From: Mastigamoeba balamuthi
Lineage: Eukaryota > Evosea > Mastigamoebida > Mastigamoebidae
Reading direction: 5' to 3'
Length of the DNA stretch: 64,000 bases
NCBI GenBank assembly: GCA_902651635.1
Contig: CACRSC010000231.1
Location: forward strand, 56,024-120,023
In this document: piece by piece, positions 33,982 through 44,900 of the stretch
How positions within the stretch are numbered: position 1 is the stretch's first letter
Layout: each line of letters begins with the position of its first letter
Position numbers and translations under genes: made by a program
The notes under the pieces: generated by a model
The model's database searches: none
Seen by the model: only the letters and a program-made list of their open reading frames with translations
What the model was told of the DNA's origin: nothing

Positions 33982-36211
33982 TCAGTGGTTGAGCACCTGC
34001 ACATCGACGTCCTCGTGCGTGTCGATCTTGGCCAGCAGCAGGCCCAGCGCCACGCGGTAGTCCGCCATCCTGTCGTCGTCCAGGGCCTCGAGGACGCGCG
34101 TGCGCAGCTCAGCCGCCTCGCTCTGCTGCCCCGCGCGGAAGAGCTCCCCGATGGCCCGCATCTGCTCGACGGCGCTGAGCACGTCGGCCCCGGCCTCGCT
34201 GGCCCGCGCGGCGACGTGGTAGACGTTGGTGACGGTGCTCTCGTGCCCGCGCAGGCGCAGCTCGTCGAGCCACACGCAGACGAACTGCCCGCCGACGGCT
34301 GCGGCCACGTCGCCCAGGAAAGCGGCGTCAGGCCGTAGACCTTGCCCAGCTGCTCGATGCGAGCGGCCGTGTTGGCGGGAGTCCCGCAGACGGTGTAGTT
34401 GATGTGCTCCTCGCAGCCGATGTTGCCCACGAAGAGCTCGCCCGAGTGCACGCCCACGCGCACGTAGAGCCCCGGCAGCCCCTCGCGCGCAAAGTCGGCG
34501 TTGAGCGCCGCCAGCGCCCCCGCGAACTCGAGCGCAGCCGCGCAGGCCTTGGCGTCGGGCGCCTCTGTGTCGAGGGGCGCGTTCCAGAGCGCCATGATGC
34601 ACTGCGGAGGAATCAATTGATTGTGAGCCCACACGTCTCTGTGGGTTATGCGCGCACGTCTCCGACGTATTTGTCGACGGTGCCGCCGTTGCGGACGATG
34701 ACCTTGGTGTAGGCGCCCAGCCAGTCGAAGAGCATCTGGACGACGACGCTGGTCGTCAGCTTCTCCGAGAGCGTCGTGAAGCCGCGGATGTCGCAGAACA
34801 TGATCGTCACGCGCCGCAGCGACACGGCCAGCAGCCCGTCGCGCGCCGCAGCCGACCCCGCGGTCGCGCAGCTGGCCATGATGCTGTCGACGACGGGCAT
34901 GGGCACGTAGCGCGTCATGGCCTCGATGCCGGCGCTGAGCATCCGGAAGCTCTCGTTGAGCTCGCGGAACTCGGAGAAGAGCGAGAGGTCGGCGTGGCGC
35001 TTGCTGAACTGCAGGTGCGCTGCGGCCTCCATCCGCTGGCCCAGGCGCGTGATGGGCCGGGCCAGCAGGTAGCTCAGGGCCCCCACGACCACCAGCGCCC
35101 CGGCGGTGGTCGCGGCGGCGACGGCGATGGGGACCGCGTCGACGGCAGCGCTGGCCTCCTCGGCGGCGACGGCCACGACCCACGACAGGCACGCCCGCTT
35201 GACCAGCGCGAACGACACGAGCGTCTTGGCGCCGCCGACGCTGACGCTGTACGTCCGCGTGGGCTGCGCGTAGTCGTCGTCGAGTGCCAGTGAGAGGGCG
35301 TGCCAGCCGCCGTGCGTGCGCTCCACGAGGGCGTTGACGGCCGCCACGCGCTGCGCGTCGAGCGAGGCCCCGAGGCTCTCGTTGACCAGCGTCGCCACTG
35401 TCTGCGCGCCGACGGTGCGGTACGCCAGCACGTCGGCCGACGTCGACCCGAGCAGCGTCGACGACGACGAGTCGACGAGCACCGCGACGCCGTTGCCGAT
35501 CGTCACGCCCGAGAAGACCGTCGCGAGGTCCTCGATGACCAGGTCGACGATGACGTACGCCGGCTGCCTCGTGGCGTTGGCGGCGGTGCTGGTGGTCTTG
35601 GCGACGAACGACGACCAGACCTGTCCGACGCGCGAGTAGAGGGGCATCCAGCACTCGGTGGCCCTGGCGGGCAGCGAGCCCTGGACCTGCGCCAGGAACT
35701 CGGCGCCGAAGCCCGGGAGGACCCACTCGCGCTCGGTGGGCTCGAGCGTCGTCTCGTTGAGCCGCCACTGTTCGAGCGTCCCGTCTGCGCGCGACCACCG
35801 CCAGCGGGCCTCGTCCTGCGTGCGGAACTCGACGAGACCCGTCAGGCGCCCCGGGTGCTCCGAGCCCTCGGCCGTGAGGTACTGTATGTCGCTGGTGCTC
35901 TGGTAGACGCGCAGGATGCTGTCCCAGTGCACGCGGAGGCCGTGGAGCTCCTCGGGCGCGTCGCCGAGGGGCAGCCAGCCGACCGACATGTCGCCGGCCG
36001 TCATCCGGGCGACGCTCTCGGCGTTGTCGAGGCTCTTGTGGACGATGCCCCCGATGCGGACGACGCTGGGCGGCAGGCGCTCCTCGGTGGACCTCCTGAG
36101 CAGGCCCTCCGAGTGCGCGTTGTACAGGACGACCACGACGACGATGGGGACCCACACGGCGGTGCACACGGTCACCACCAGCAGCGCACGGAACGACACC
36201 CTCACCTTCAT
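33982..36211 (-). CDS. Transmembrane class III adenylate cyclase 1 (carries a one-base frameshift)
   Basis: Makes cAMP from ATP at a membrane. Exon 1 (34658-36211) encodes TM1 (LLVVTVCTAVWVPIVVVVVL), an extracellular sensor of about 320 aa, TM2 (VVVGALSYLLA region) and the first half of the cyclase domain with metal-site FCDIRGFTTLSEKL. Exon 2 (33982-34601) starts CIMALWNAPL, rebuilding the second metal motif KYVGD-CIMALWN, then GVHSGELFVGNIG, YTVCGTPANTAARIEQ and the C-terminal tail. Exon 2 is 620 nt, one short of a codon multiple: frame is lost near 34321 between KVYGLTPL and the LGDVAAAVGGQF segment. The paralogue (cyclase 2) reads straight through, so a missing base (sequencing error or real mutation) is likely. 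An alternative ATG lies 13 codons upstream (36250). Confidence 0.88.
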
Positions 36212-36811
36212 GGAACGCAAGAGAGAACTGGTGTTATTGTTGCTGTTCAATGACCCTTCCTATCTATGGATCGGGTCTTCCGGTGCTTCTGACGTTGTCG
36301 GAGATCACCGCGGGGCAGGGCAGGTGCCATTCTGGGTAACTGGTGTTGATAGCCAACGAGACAATGCTCCTGGCCGGTCTGCAGCTGCCTTGGTCCGTGA
36401 GGAGCGCGGCCAAGAGCGATGAAGGGCGAGAGATGGCCTCGGCGTCCTTTTCCCCGCCCGACCGAAGGAATTGCTCCGCTTCTGTCCTCGACTTCTCTCG
36501 AGGAGGGCTGCTGAGCGCTGTGTGATGCCACGTGACCCTTTTTCCTTCGTCCGCTGCGGAAAAACACCGACCCTTCTGGCGGTCCAGAGGAAAGAGTCTT
36601 TTTGTAGAGACTATCGCGCAGTCAATTTTCTGTCCGGAACTCAAAATAGACACACGGCCTCGGCATACGGCCATTCGGGGGTCTTTTGCTCTCGGACATC
36701 GCCTCAAGATACTAGTTCCTTCTGGCGAAGAGGAAGACACTGCTTTTGTAGAGTCTATCGCGCTGTTCATTTGTGACCTTTGGCATTAGTATACACAGAC
36801 TTCACCCCCAC
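36212..36811. promoter_or_regulatory. Shared divergent promoter of the two adenylate cyclases, with direct repeats
   Basis: 600 bp separate the head-to-head ATGs. Two diverged direct copies lie at about 36571-36630 and 36716-36770, sharing ccttctggcg, then gaggaa, tttttgtagag (or ttttgtagag) and ctatcgcgc. The second copy ends about 40 bp before the cyclase 2 ATG, so the repeats may carry promoter or start-site elements. No gene was seen. Confidence 0.5.
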
Positions 36812-38992
36812 ATGAAGGTGTCCTTCAGAGTCCTGCTGGTCGTCACCGTGTGCACAGCCGTGTGGGTGCCGGTGATCGTCGTGCTGGTCCTGTTCGACTT
36901 CCGGTCGCAGCAGCTGCTGCAGCAGGCCACCGAGGAGCGGCTGCCCCCGGTCGTCATCCGCCTCGCCGACACGGTCGTCAAGAGCCTCGAGATCGTCGAG
37001 AACGTCGCCAAGCACACGGCCAACGACATCTCGACGGGCGCGCTGGTGTTCGTGGACACGCCCGAGGGGCACCAGGCGCTGCGCGAGCACTGGAACAGCG
37101 TCCTGACGGCGTACAGCCTCGTGACCGACGTGAACTTCATCACCTCCGAGTACACCGAGCACCCGGGGCGCATGATCGGGCTGGTCAAGTACAAGAGCGG
37201 CGACATGCTCTGGTGGTGGACGGCGGAGAACGCGACGCTGGAGCAGTGGCAGGTGGACCCGGTGACGCTGCGGACCACTGTGCTCGACTTCCGCAACAAC
37301 GAGTGGTTCTGGGGGTGGCTCGAGGGCATGCACGCGGACATCCCCGAGCCCCTGACCGAGGGCTGGGAGAACATCTACGGCGAGTTCGGGCAGCTGTGGA
37401 CGAGCTACATCGTCCACGCCTGGGACCCCAAGACGACGGGGCCCAACAGGACGCACATCGCCTACGGCAACACGGACCTCATGATCGAGGAGATCACCGC
37501 CGTCTTCGCGGGGCTCACGGTCCCCAACGGCGTCGCCGTGCTCGTCGACACGCACACGACCTACCTCCTCGGCTCCACGTCGAGCAACGTCCCGATGATC
37601 CACATGGTCGGCGACTGGCAGGAGGCGGTGCTCGTCAACCAGAGCTTCGGCAGCTCGCTGGCCGAGCGCAGCGTCGCCGCCATGAACGCCCTCGTCGAGC
37701 GCAAGTGGGGCAACTGGCACAGGCTCCCGCAGGTCCTCAACCCCGAGTACTACGAGCCCACCGCCCCCGAGCGCGTGTACGTCGAGGGCTCGAGCAAGAA
37801 GTACCTCGTGTCGTTCGCGCTCGTCAGGCGGCAGTGCCTCTCGTGGGTCGTGGCCGTCATCGCCGAGGAGGACAGCACGGCGATGGACGTCACCCCCATC
37901 ATCGTCGCCATCGCGACGACCATCGGGGCCCTGATCGCCCTGGGCGTCCTCAGCTTCCTGCTCGTCCAGCCGCTGGCGATGCTCTCGAAGAGGATGAAGG
38001 CCACGGCGCACCTGACGTTCAACAGGCGCGAGTCCGACGCCTCGGTGTTCACAGAGTTCAAGACGCTCAGCGACAGCTTCCGCAAGCTGAGCATGGGGAT
38101 CGAGGCCATGACCAAGTACGTGCCGATGCCCGTCGTCAGCCAGATCATGTCCAGCAGCTCGGCGGTGGCGGTGCCGCGGGAGGACATGCTGGCCGTGTCG
38201 ATGAGGAGGGTGACGATCATGTTCTGCGACATCCGCGGGTTCACGACGCTCTCGGAGAAGCTGGAGACCACCGTGGTCGTCAGGGTGCTCTTCGACTGGC
38301 TGGGCGCCTTCACCAAGGTCATCGTCAAGAACAACGGCATCGTCGACAAGTACATCGGAGATGTGCGCTGAGCTCCTCACGAGGCCTTGCTGACCCCAAC
38401 TCCCCTTCGGCAGTGCATAATGGCGCTGTGGAACGCACCGCTAGAGACGGAGAAGCCCGATGCCAAGGCGTGCCAGTCGGCCCTCGAGTTCGCCGACGTG
38501 CAGAAGGCGCTGAACGAGAGATTCGCAAAGGAAGGGCTCCCAGAGTTCGGGGTTCGCGTTGGGATCCACTCGGGCGAGCTGTTCGTGGGCAACATCGGGT
38601 GCGAGGACCACATCAACTACACCGTCTGCGGCACGCCTGCGAACATCGCAGCACGCATCGAGCAGCTGGGAAAGATGTACGAAGCAACTCCACTGATCTC
38701 GGGAGACGTCGCCAAGGCCGTCCAGGACCAGTTCGTGTGCGTGTGGCTGGACGACACCAAACTCCGCGGGCACCAGAGCACAGTGACAAAGATCTACCAT
38801 CTGGCAGCGCGGGCCCAGGACACTCAGGGCTATCACCACCTTGCTGCACAGCGGATGGCCGAAATCAACGGGTTGATTGCCAGATCCTCTGTGCAGGAGG
38901 CCAGGGACCGCGTTCAGGAGGCGCTGAATGACTCCACGATGGACCAATACAACACAACGCTGACACTGCTCATGGAGAAGCTCAGCCACTAG
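36812..38992 (+). CDS. Transmembrane class III adenylate cyclase 2
   Basis: Intact paralogue of cyclase 1: exons 36812-38362 and 38414-38992, 709 aa. TM1 is at about residues 8-28, a Cache-like extracellular region spans about 30-355, TM2 (VAIATTIGALIALGVLSFLL) is at about 362-384, then a linker and the cyclase homology domain. Metal-binding Asp residues are in FCDIRGFTTLSE (about 470) and KYIGDCIMALWNAPL, the latter assembled across the intron. The purine-specifying pair reads Lys (DKYIGD) and Thr (NYTVCG), with transition-state Asn/Arg in NIAARIEQ; Lys/Thr is typical of class IIIb adenylate cyclases, several of which respond to bicarbonate. One catalytic domain per chain implies a homodimer. 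The same phase-0 intron position occurs in both cyclases, so they arose by duplication after the intron was present. Confidence 0.94.
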
Positions 38993-39314
38993 AGGCCTCT
39001 CTCTGCACTACCAGAGACACGCACATCACAGAATTCGAGAACAAGAGGAAGGGCTCAGGCCCCCTGTACTTTTATCCTGAGCCTTCCACTCGCTGCGCCT
39101 GTGGTGGTGGCACCTCCCCCGCCCTTCAGGAATGTACCACATGGATGGGCTGCCTACCATCGCCGGTCTCTGCACCCGTCTATTCTTGCCCTGGATCTTA
39201 CTCCTCAAGATTGAAGTGCTAGTGGCTCTTCACACAACTTCTCTCCCCCTGTTCTTTGGCGGTTTATATTGATTTTCAGGCGCCAAAATCAACTGAGTCG
39301 CTCGCCCCGGCAGA
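38993..39314. other. Intergenic between cyclase 2 and NTPase gene
   Basis: Both flanking genes are on the plus strand, so it holds the NTPase promoter. No gene was recognised. Confidence 0.4.
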
Positions 39315-40667
39315 ATGACCAACGTACAGGGTGCTGATGCGCCAACCAGCACCGCCGCAGTCAGCGACCGGCCCGCAGAGTATGGACAGGACGGGTGGGC
39401 GGTGTGGGGCAAGCACAGGCCGTTCCAGGGCAAGCACATCTCCGACTTCGCCTCGTTCGACGACGACGCGCGCGGCTGGTGGGCTGAGCAGCTGCGCACC
39501 AGCAGCGAGGCCGGAGATGACCCGCTCTTCCTCGACGAGTCGCGCAGCGCGGCCGCTGCGAGGATCCTGGACAAGCTGCACTCGCTCGAGGCGCGGACGC
39601 TCAGCGGGCACTCGGCGTGCTTCCTCGTCGCGGGCCCCCGCGGCGTCGGCAAGACGGCCTTCGTCGACGGCCTGATGCTCCGCGTCGCTGCGCGGGCCTC
39701 CGGGGCGACGCTGGTGGTGCGGCACGGCCTCAGGAGCCGCGGGCGCAGGACCCCCAAGCAGCTCATCGACGACGAGCTGCGCAGAGCAGAGGGCAGGCTC
39801 CGCGGAGTGGCAGCGGCCGACCTGGGCGGCGACCTGGGCGGCACGTTCAGGGCGCTGCGCACGAACGGCCTGCGCGCCGTCGTGTTCCTCGACGAGCTCG
39901 AGGAGCTCTACAGGCACGATGATGAGCTGTCGCGCGAGACGCACCGGCAGCTGTACTGGATCGGCACCGACACGGGGCGGCGCCTCGTCGTCGTCGTCGC
40001 CTCGGGCAGCGTCTCTGCCCTGTGCGCGCTGGCGTATGCGCGCGGGGGGCCCGACGAGCTCAACGGGGCCTACCCGCTGCACGGCAAGGTCTCGAGCCTC
40101 AACGACCGCAAGTACGTCCCGCTGCTGCTGCGCCCCGTCGGCAGCCGCGGGTCGATGGCCGAGGCCGTCCGCTGCGTCTGCGCCTCCGAGAGACTGCGGC
40201 GCAAGGCCACGCTGAGCGGCTACATCAGCAGCAACGACTGCCAGGCTCTGACGATCATGATGCGCACGCGCGGCATCGCTGCCAGCATCCGCGACCTTGT
40301 GGACTGCGAGCCTGAGTCCTTGGCACGCCCCGCAGACTACCCCGCGATGTCTGCTGCTCTGTCCCAGAAGACCGTCCTCGGGCGCAGCGGGTCGGACGTA
40401 TTTCGGGTCCTCTGTGGCGCGTGGCTCGAGCAGGAGAGGCGTGCTGGGGCTGACGCCGTCGTTGCGGCGACAGGCCTCGAGACAGCGTCCGCGTTCGAGA
40501 TGCCCCTTGCCGATCTGGGCAAGGAGTTGTCGCTCAAAGGGCCCGCGCTGCAGCGCTTCGCACATGAAGCGGCGGACTGCGGCCTGCTGTGGTTCGATGA
40601 GGTCCAGGCGACTGTCTCGTTTCTATCGCCCATTGACCCCTTCGTGCTTGGAATGGAGCACCCTTGA
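39315..40667 (+). CDS. P-loop NTPase (AAA/STAND-like), intronless
   Basis: 450 aa in one exon. Walker A is VAGPRGVGKTAF (about residue 112) and Walker B is LRAVVFLDELEEL (about 190), with an acidic pair DE as in AAA+/STAND ATPases. A following strand VVVVASGSVSAL could provide the sensor position. The N-terminus (WAVWGKHRPFQGKHISDFAS) and the C-terminus match nothing I recognise. Overall order (WxxW-type N-terminal helix, P-loop, long helical C-terminus) recalls the NTPase module of Crinkler/RHS proteins, as in the gene at 54.2 kb, but no nuclease motif is seen here. Absence of introns contrasts with most neighbours and could mean retroposition or recent acquisition. Function unknown. Confidence 0.75.
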   Translation: MTNVQGADAPTSTAAVSDRPAEYGQDGWAVWGKHRPFQGKHISDFASFDDDARGWWAEQLRTSSEAGDDPLFLDESRSAAAARILDKLHSLEARTLSGHSACFLVAGPRGVGKTAFVDGLMLRVAARASGATLVVRHGLRSRGRRTPKQLIDDELRRAEGRLRGVAAADLGGDLGGTFRALRTNGLRAVVFLDELEELYRHDDELSRETHRQLYWIGTDTGRRLVVVVASGSVSALCALAYARGGPDELNGAYPLHGKVSSLNDRKYVPLLLRPVGSRGSMAEAVRCVCASERLRRKATLSGYISSNDCQALTIMMRTRGIAASIRDLVDCEPESLARPADYPAMSAALSQKTVLGRSGSDVFRVLCGAWLEQERRAGADAVVAATGLETASAFEMPLADLGKELSLKGPALQRFAHEAADCGLLWFDEVQATVSFLSPIDPFVLGMEHP

Positions 40668-40931
40668 GAACACACAAAACAACTTACACCACCGCAGACA
40701 CCAAGTCATTTAAACATGGATTAACAAGCCTTTTCCGGTGCTATAAGGGCTGGCTGGTCCCTTGCTGCGCCGTTAGGACTGAAGCAGAGAGATAGAGGGA
40801 GGGGAAGGGGGACTCTGAGAGAGTATGCACGAGCGAGCGAGTGCTGTCTGACACAGGAGACCAACTTAGCTTATCCCGAAGAGTGCAGGGGATTCTGTCT
40901 GTTCCACACAAGCTCTGGGCTCCACCTGCGC

Positions 40932-41639
40932 TCAGTAATGGTACACGCCATATGCCGACGCCACGCAGAACAGCGAGTCCTGAGACACGGGGGCAATAAC
41001 CGTCAGGGGGTCTGGGAGACACGGTGGGCCAGCTTACGTTGATGAACGTCTCGCTTGCGTAGCCCACCGTGTCCGAGTCCCAGAAGCACCTGCACGCCAT
41101 CCTGCAGCCGCCGTAAGCCTGAGGGGAGGGCCAGGGCGAGTGCTCACTTGACGCCCTCGCCGCGCTGCTCGCCCATGACGACCTGCACGACGAACTTGTA
41201 CCTCTCGAGGTTCTGCATCACTGCGGCGTAGATGGCATCAGATCAAGCTCGCAGTGACGTGATTTCCATATGAATCTTCGACCGTAGGAAACGCCTGCGT
41301 TGAGTCATAGATTCCTGGAATAACCTCAGACCACTACTATTGCGGCACACGTTACACTGTTTCGACCCCCCCCCGACGGGACGGGATGAACGGCAGCCGC
41401 ACGCTTGAGGGCGGACTTGATGTCGTCGGCGATCTCCTTGGTGAGCTTGGGGGTGTTCTCGGCGTCGTAGGTCTGCTTGGCCAGGCGCTCCTTGAGGACC
41501 TTCTGCAGCACCTCCTTCACCACGGCCGAGCGGAACCTGCGCGCCCCCAGCGTGGGTCGGCGGGGCTGAGCCAGGGGGCTGCGCACTTGTTCTTGAAGTT
41601 GGGGCGGATCACGTAGCTGTTGCCCTCGGTGCTGCTCAT
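40932..41639 (-). CDS. Tctex1-family dynein light chain (TCTEX1D2/DYNLT2B-like)
   Basis: Five small exons, 41587-41639, 41403-41536, 41148-41220, 41038-41101 and 40932-40979, join in exact phase to 123 aa, the typical family length. The product starts MSSTEGNSYVIRPNFKNKF, continues SAVVKEVLQKVLKERL, AENTPKLTKEIADDIKSALK, YKFVVQVVMGEQRGEG and ACRCFWDSDTVGYASETFIN, and ends DSLFCVASAYGVYHY, matching Tctex1 proteins along the whole length; YxIRPxF near the start is typical of the TCTEX1D2 subgroup. These light chains act in dynein, including the IFT dynein-2 of cilia and flagella, so the gene hints at a flagellated stage. Its start faces the Ulp1-like gene across a 345-bp shared promoter. Confidence 0.95.
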
Positions 41640-41984
41640 CTCGCGAGGCTGTTGCGCAGGCGCTCTCCAAAAATAGCGTATGGGGGCGGATACTGTCCGG
41701 AGAGGATCCCCGCAGATTCGAGAAGATATCCTGGCAATTCCCCGCGGCAGCCCCCTCGGAGGTGGTTCCGGCCGCGCTGTGCTATGCACACGAAGGCAGA
41801 CGGACAGGAGAGGCCCGGTGTCTCAGCGGCAGCGCCGTCCTTGATTCCGCGATAGATCCATTGCGTCACGGAGGATCTTCGAACTTCGCGGTTGAGAAAA
41901 ACGACAAAAGAGAAAAAATAAAGATTCATTCCGGCATATTCGCACCGCGCACCCGCCGGCACCGCCAGCCACGCCACCACGCGC
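41640..41984. promoter_or_regulatory. Bidirectional promoter region between Tctex light chain and Ulp1-like gene
   Basis: 345 bp between divergent ATGs. AT content rises at 41880-41930, upstream of the plus-strand gene. No canonical TATA or other motif stands out. Confidence 0.35.
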
Positions 41985-44900
41985 ATGGCCGCCGTCGCCC
42001 GCCACAAGAAGAACGCCATGGTGGCCGAGTGGCTCCGCTCGCAGGTCAGCGCCGCCCCTCCGCCGCCGCCGCCGCCGCCCGCCCGCCGCCACTGCGCCAC
42101 GTCATCCGACGCCGCAGCAGCCGCCGCGCCGTCCTCGCCGCCGCCCGCGCAGCGCAAGTCGGACTGGACGCAGGCGCTGAGCGCGGAGGAGCTGCGGTCG
42201 CTGGGGTTCGCGGGCATCGGGGACGCCGAGTGGCGCGCGCTGCTCGCGGGGAAGCTCAGCCCCGCAGAGTCCGCGGGCCTCGCCAAGGCCCTCCAGGACA
42301 CCCTCGGCGTCGCCGCGGTGGCCGCGGTGCTCAAGCACGTCACGGGCGCGGACCCCACGGCGCGCGGCATGCGGCACCAGGCGGAGGAGCTCGTCCGCAG
42401 GCGCGCGGCGTGGGCCCCGCAGCTCGCGGCGAGGCGCGCGGAGCTCCGCGAGGGCCGCGAGGGCGCCGAGGGCGACGGCGGCCGCGCAGAGGGCCCCGAC
42501 GTCGCCTACGTCCGCGCCCGGACGCGCGACAGGTTCCCGCACGTGCTCGAGGCGCTCTGCGACATGGCCAAAGGCGAGCCAGCTCTCGGGTTGCCCTCCC
42601 CCCCCGCCGTTTTCCTGCGCGCTTTTCGCTTTTCGCACCGGTTTTCCTTTAGCTCTTGAGGGGGTGGGGGGCGGTGCTTTTCCGCGGGCACAGACGGCAT
42701 TTCGGGTTTCCACGCGGGTTCCGTTTCCCTCCGTTTCGGCCCCCAAAAGCGGCTTTTCCGCGGGGTTTGTGACGTGCCGCGGTAATTATGCAAAAAACCC
42801 CGCGGACGGGACGGCTTTGAGAGGAAAAAACCCCCGCGGAGACAAAAACAGCTGAGCGTTGCCCCTCTCCCCTCCCCTCAATGCCCGCGATGCGATTGTC
42901 GAGCAGACGCGGACGGGATGGGGGAGCCGACACCGGAGCTGCGCAAGCGCCAGTGGTTCGACCGCGTGACGACCGAGAACGCGAGGGTCGTCCGCGACCG
43001 CTTCAAGCTGCCAGCAGCGCAGGCCGCCCCGGGCCCCCAGCCCGCGCGCAACGCCAAGCTGGACGCCTGGTACATCGTCTGGCGCTCCCGCAAGGTTCGT
43101 CGCCTCCCGACCCCTCTCACTGGCCGTGCGGGCCTCCACAGCACCGATGCTATGCTGTGGTTTGCTGCGCCCTGTTTTGCTCCCGCTGTCCTGCGCAAAC
43201 GCGAGCACGAACGCAAACGCGAGCGCCTAAGAATGGCCGCCTGCTTCAGTTTACAAGATGTATCGAGTGCGTTGCGCGCACTGCAAGACCGCTGTTTCCG
43301 TTCTCGAGGGACTCCTTTTCGGTCAATTGCAATAAGCAACTGAGCAGAGGCGCTCCCGGCCTTCTGTTCTTCTTTTCGTTGTTGGTGTTCGCTGTCCTGC
43401 GTGGGAGGCTCGCCTGCGGCAGCCACTGCGCCAGCAGCGCAGCCAGACACACACACAGGGCCGCAGTGCCACGCCGGGGCAGTCGTCTCAGCCAGCTCGC
43501 CAGGTGTGGAGGGAGGCCCTGGCCCTGCAGACGTCCTCGCTCGGCGCGGCCAAGAAGTCGGTGCCCGTGTCGCGCGAGGCGCTGCTGCGCTCGCTGCTGG
43601 CCCCCGAGGGCGTGCAGCACAGCGACGACGCGCCGCGGCGCTTCTTCCGCGAGTACCTCCGCGGCATCGCGACGCTCAGCGAGGGCGCGTGCGTCGACGA
43701 CGGCGGCGGCTCCGACGCCGACGACGAGGCCGCGGGCGACGACGCAGAGGCCATGTCGCAGCCCGGGGCCCTCGACCTGCTCGACCTCGAGACCAGCGGC
43801 CTCCTGCAGCGCCTCAGCGACTGCACAGGCGCCCGCAAGTTCGGCCAGACGCTGCAGTCCTCCGCGGCCGCCGCCCGCCCGCTCTCGGACGGCGACCCCT
43901 TCGTCCTGTGCGCCGCCCGCCCCCCAGCGCTCCTCGCAGCCCCCCGGCTCACTGCGGAGCGCCTGCAGGCCCATCAGGAGGTCCGAGGACAGGCGGTCGT
44001 ACGCGGTGGTCGTGTGGAGCAACGTCGAGTGGCACGTCACGCGGGCGCTGCGCGACGCGCCGGTGCACTGCGGCGTCGACCGCAGCCTCTACGACAAGCT
44101 CGACATCATCGAGACGAGCGAGGACCTCTGGCTCGTGCCCAAGAAGTGGTCCAAGTCGACGGCGCTGCGGCGGCACTTTGAGCTCCGCCGTCTCAGCGAC
44201 CTGCCGCGCTCGCTGCGCTCCGCCCTGCACTTCAAGCGCCACTGGACGCTCGCCCAGTACCTCAAGCACCTCCCGGCGGCCCGTGCGGCCCCGGCCGCGG
44301 CGGACTGGGACCGCGAGCGGCGCCCGAGGGCCGCCAGGGGCAGGCCGGCAGAGGCGCTGGGGGCGCAGCAGCAGCAGCAGCAGCCGTGCCAGTGCACCGC
44401 AGCGCTGCTGGGGCTCGCGCAGGAGCTCAAGGAGTTCCGCGCAGAGATGCGCAACGCCGTGCAGAGCCTGCGCCAGGACATGCTCGAGGCCATCCGCTCC
44501 GAGGCCCGCGCGGCCGTCGCCGAGTCCCGCGTGGCCGCTCCCGCGGCGGACAGGCAGCCCGCGCAGCAGCCGGCCGAGGCTGCGGTGGTCGAGAGGGCGA
44601 CGCCCGCGACGCCCGCGAAGGCGCCGGAGCCCATCGAGCTCGTAGTGACGCCCGCAGCCGAGCCTCTGCGAGAGCAGCAGGAGCAGCAGGAGCAGCAGCA
44701 GAGGCAGAGGCAGAGGCCGGCGACGTCGGGGGCGAGGGCGGCGGGGGAGGGCAGCTGGACGCCGCTGACGGTGAAGCACGTGCGGCAGCTGTCGGCGGAC
44801 CCGCTCAACGAGACGTGGTCGCACAACGCGCGGCCCGCGATGGCCGAGTGCGACTGGGCCCCGCGCACGCAGGGCCGCTCGCAGCACCAGAGCGCGCTGT

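Noticed and set aside
36767-38380. 537-aa minus-strand frame opposite cyclase 2
   Set aside because: Antisense shadow of conserved cyclase sequence; His/Arg/Asp-rich product with no family pattern.
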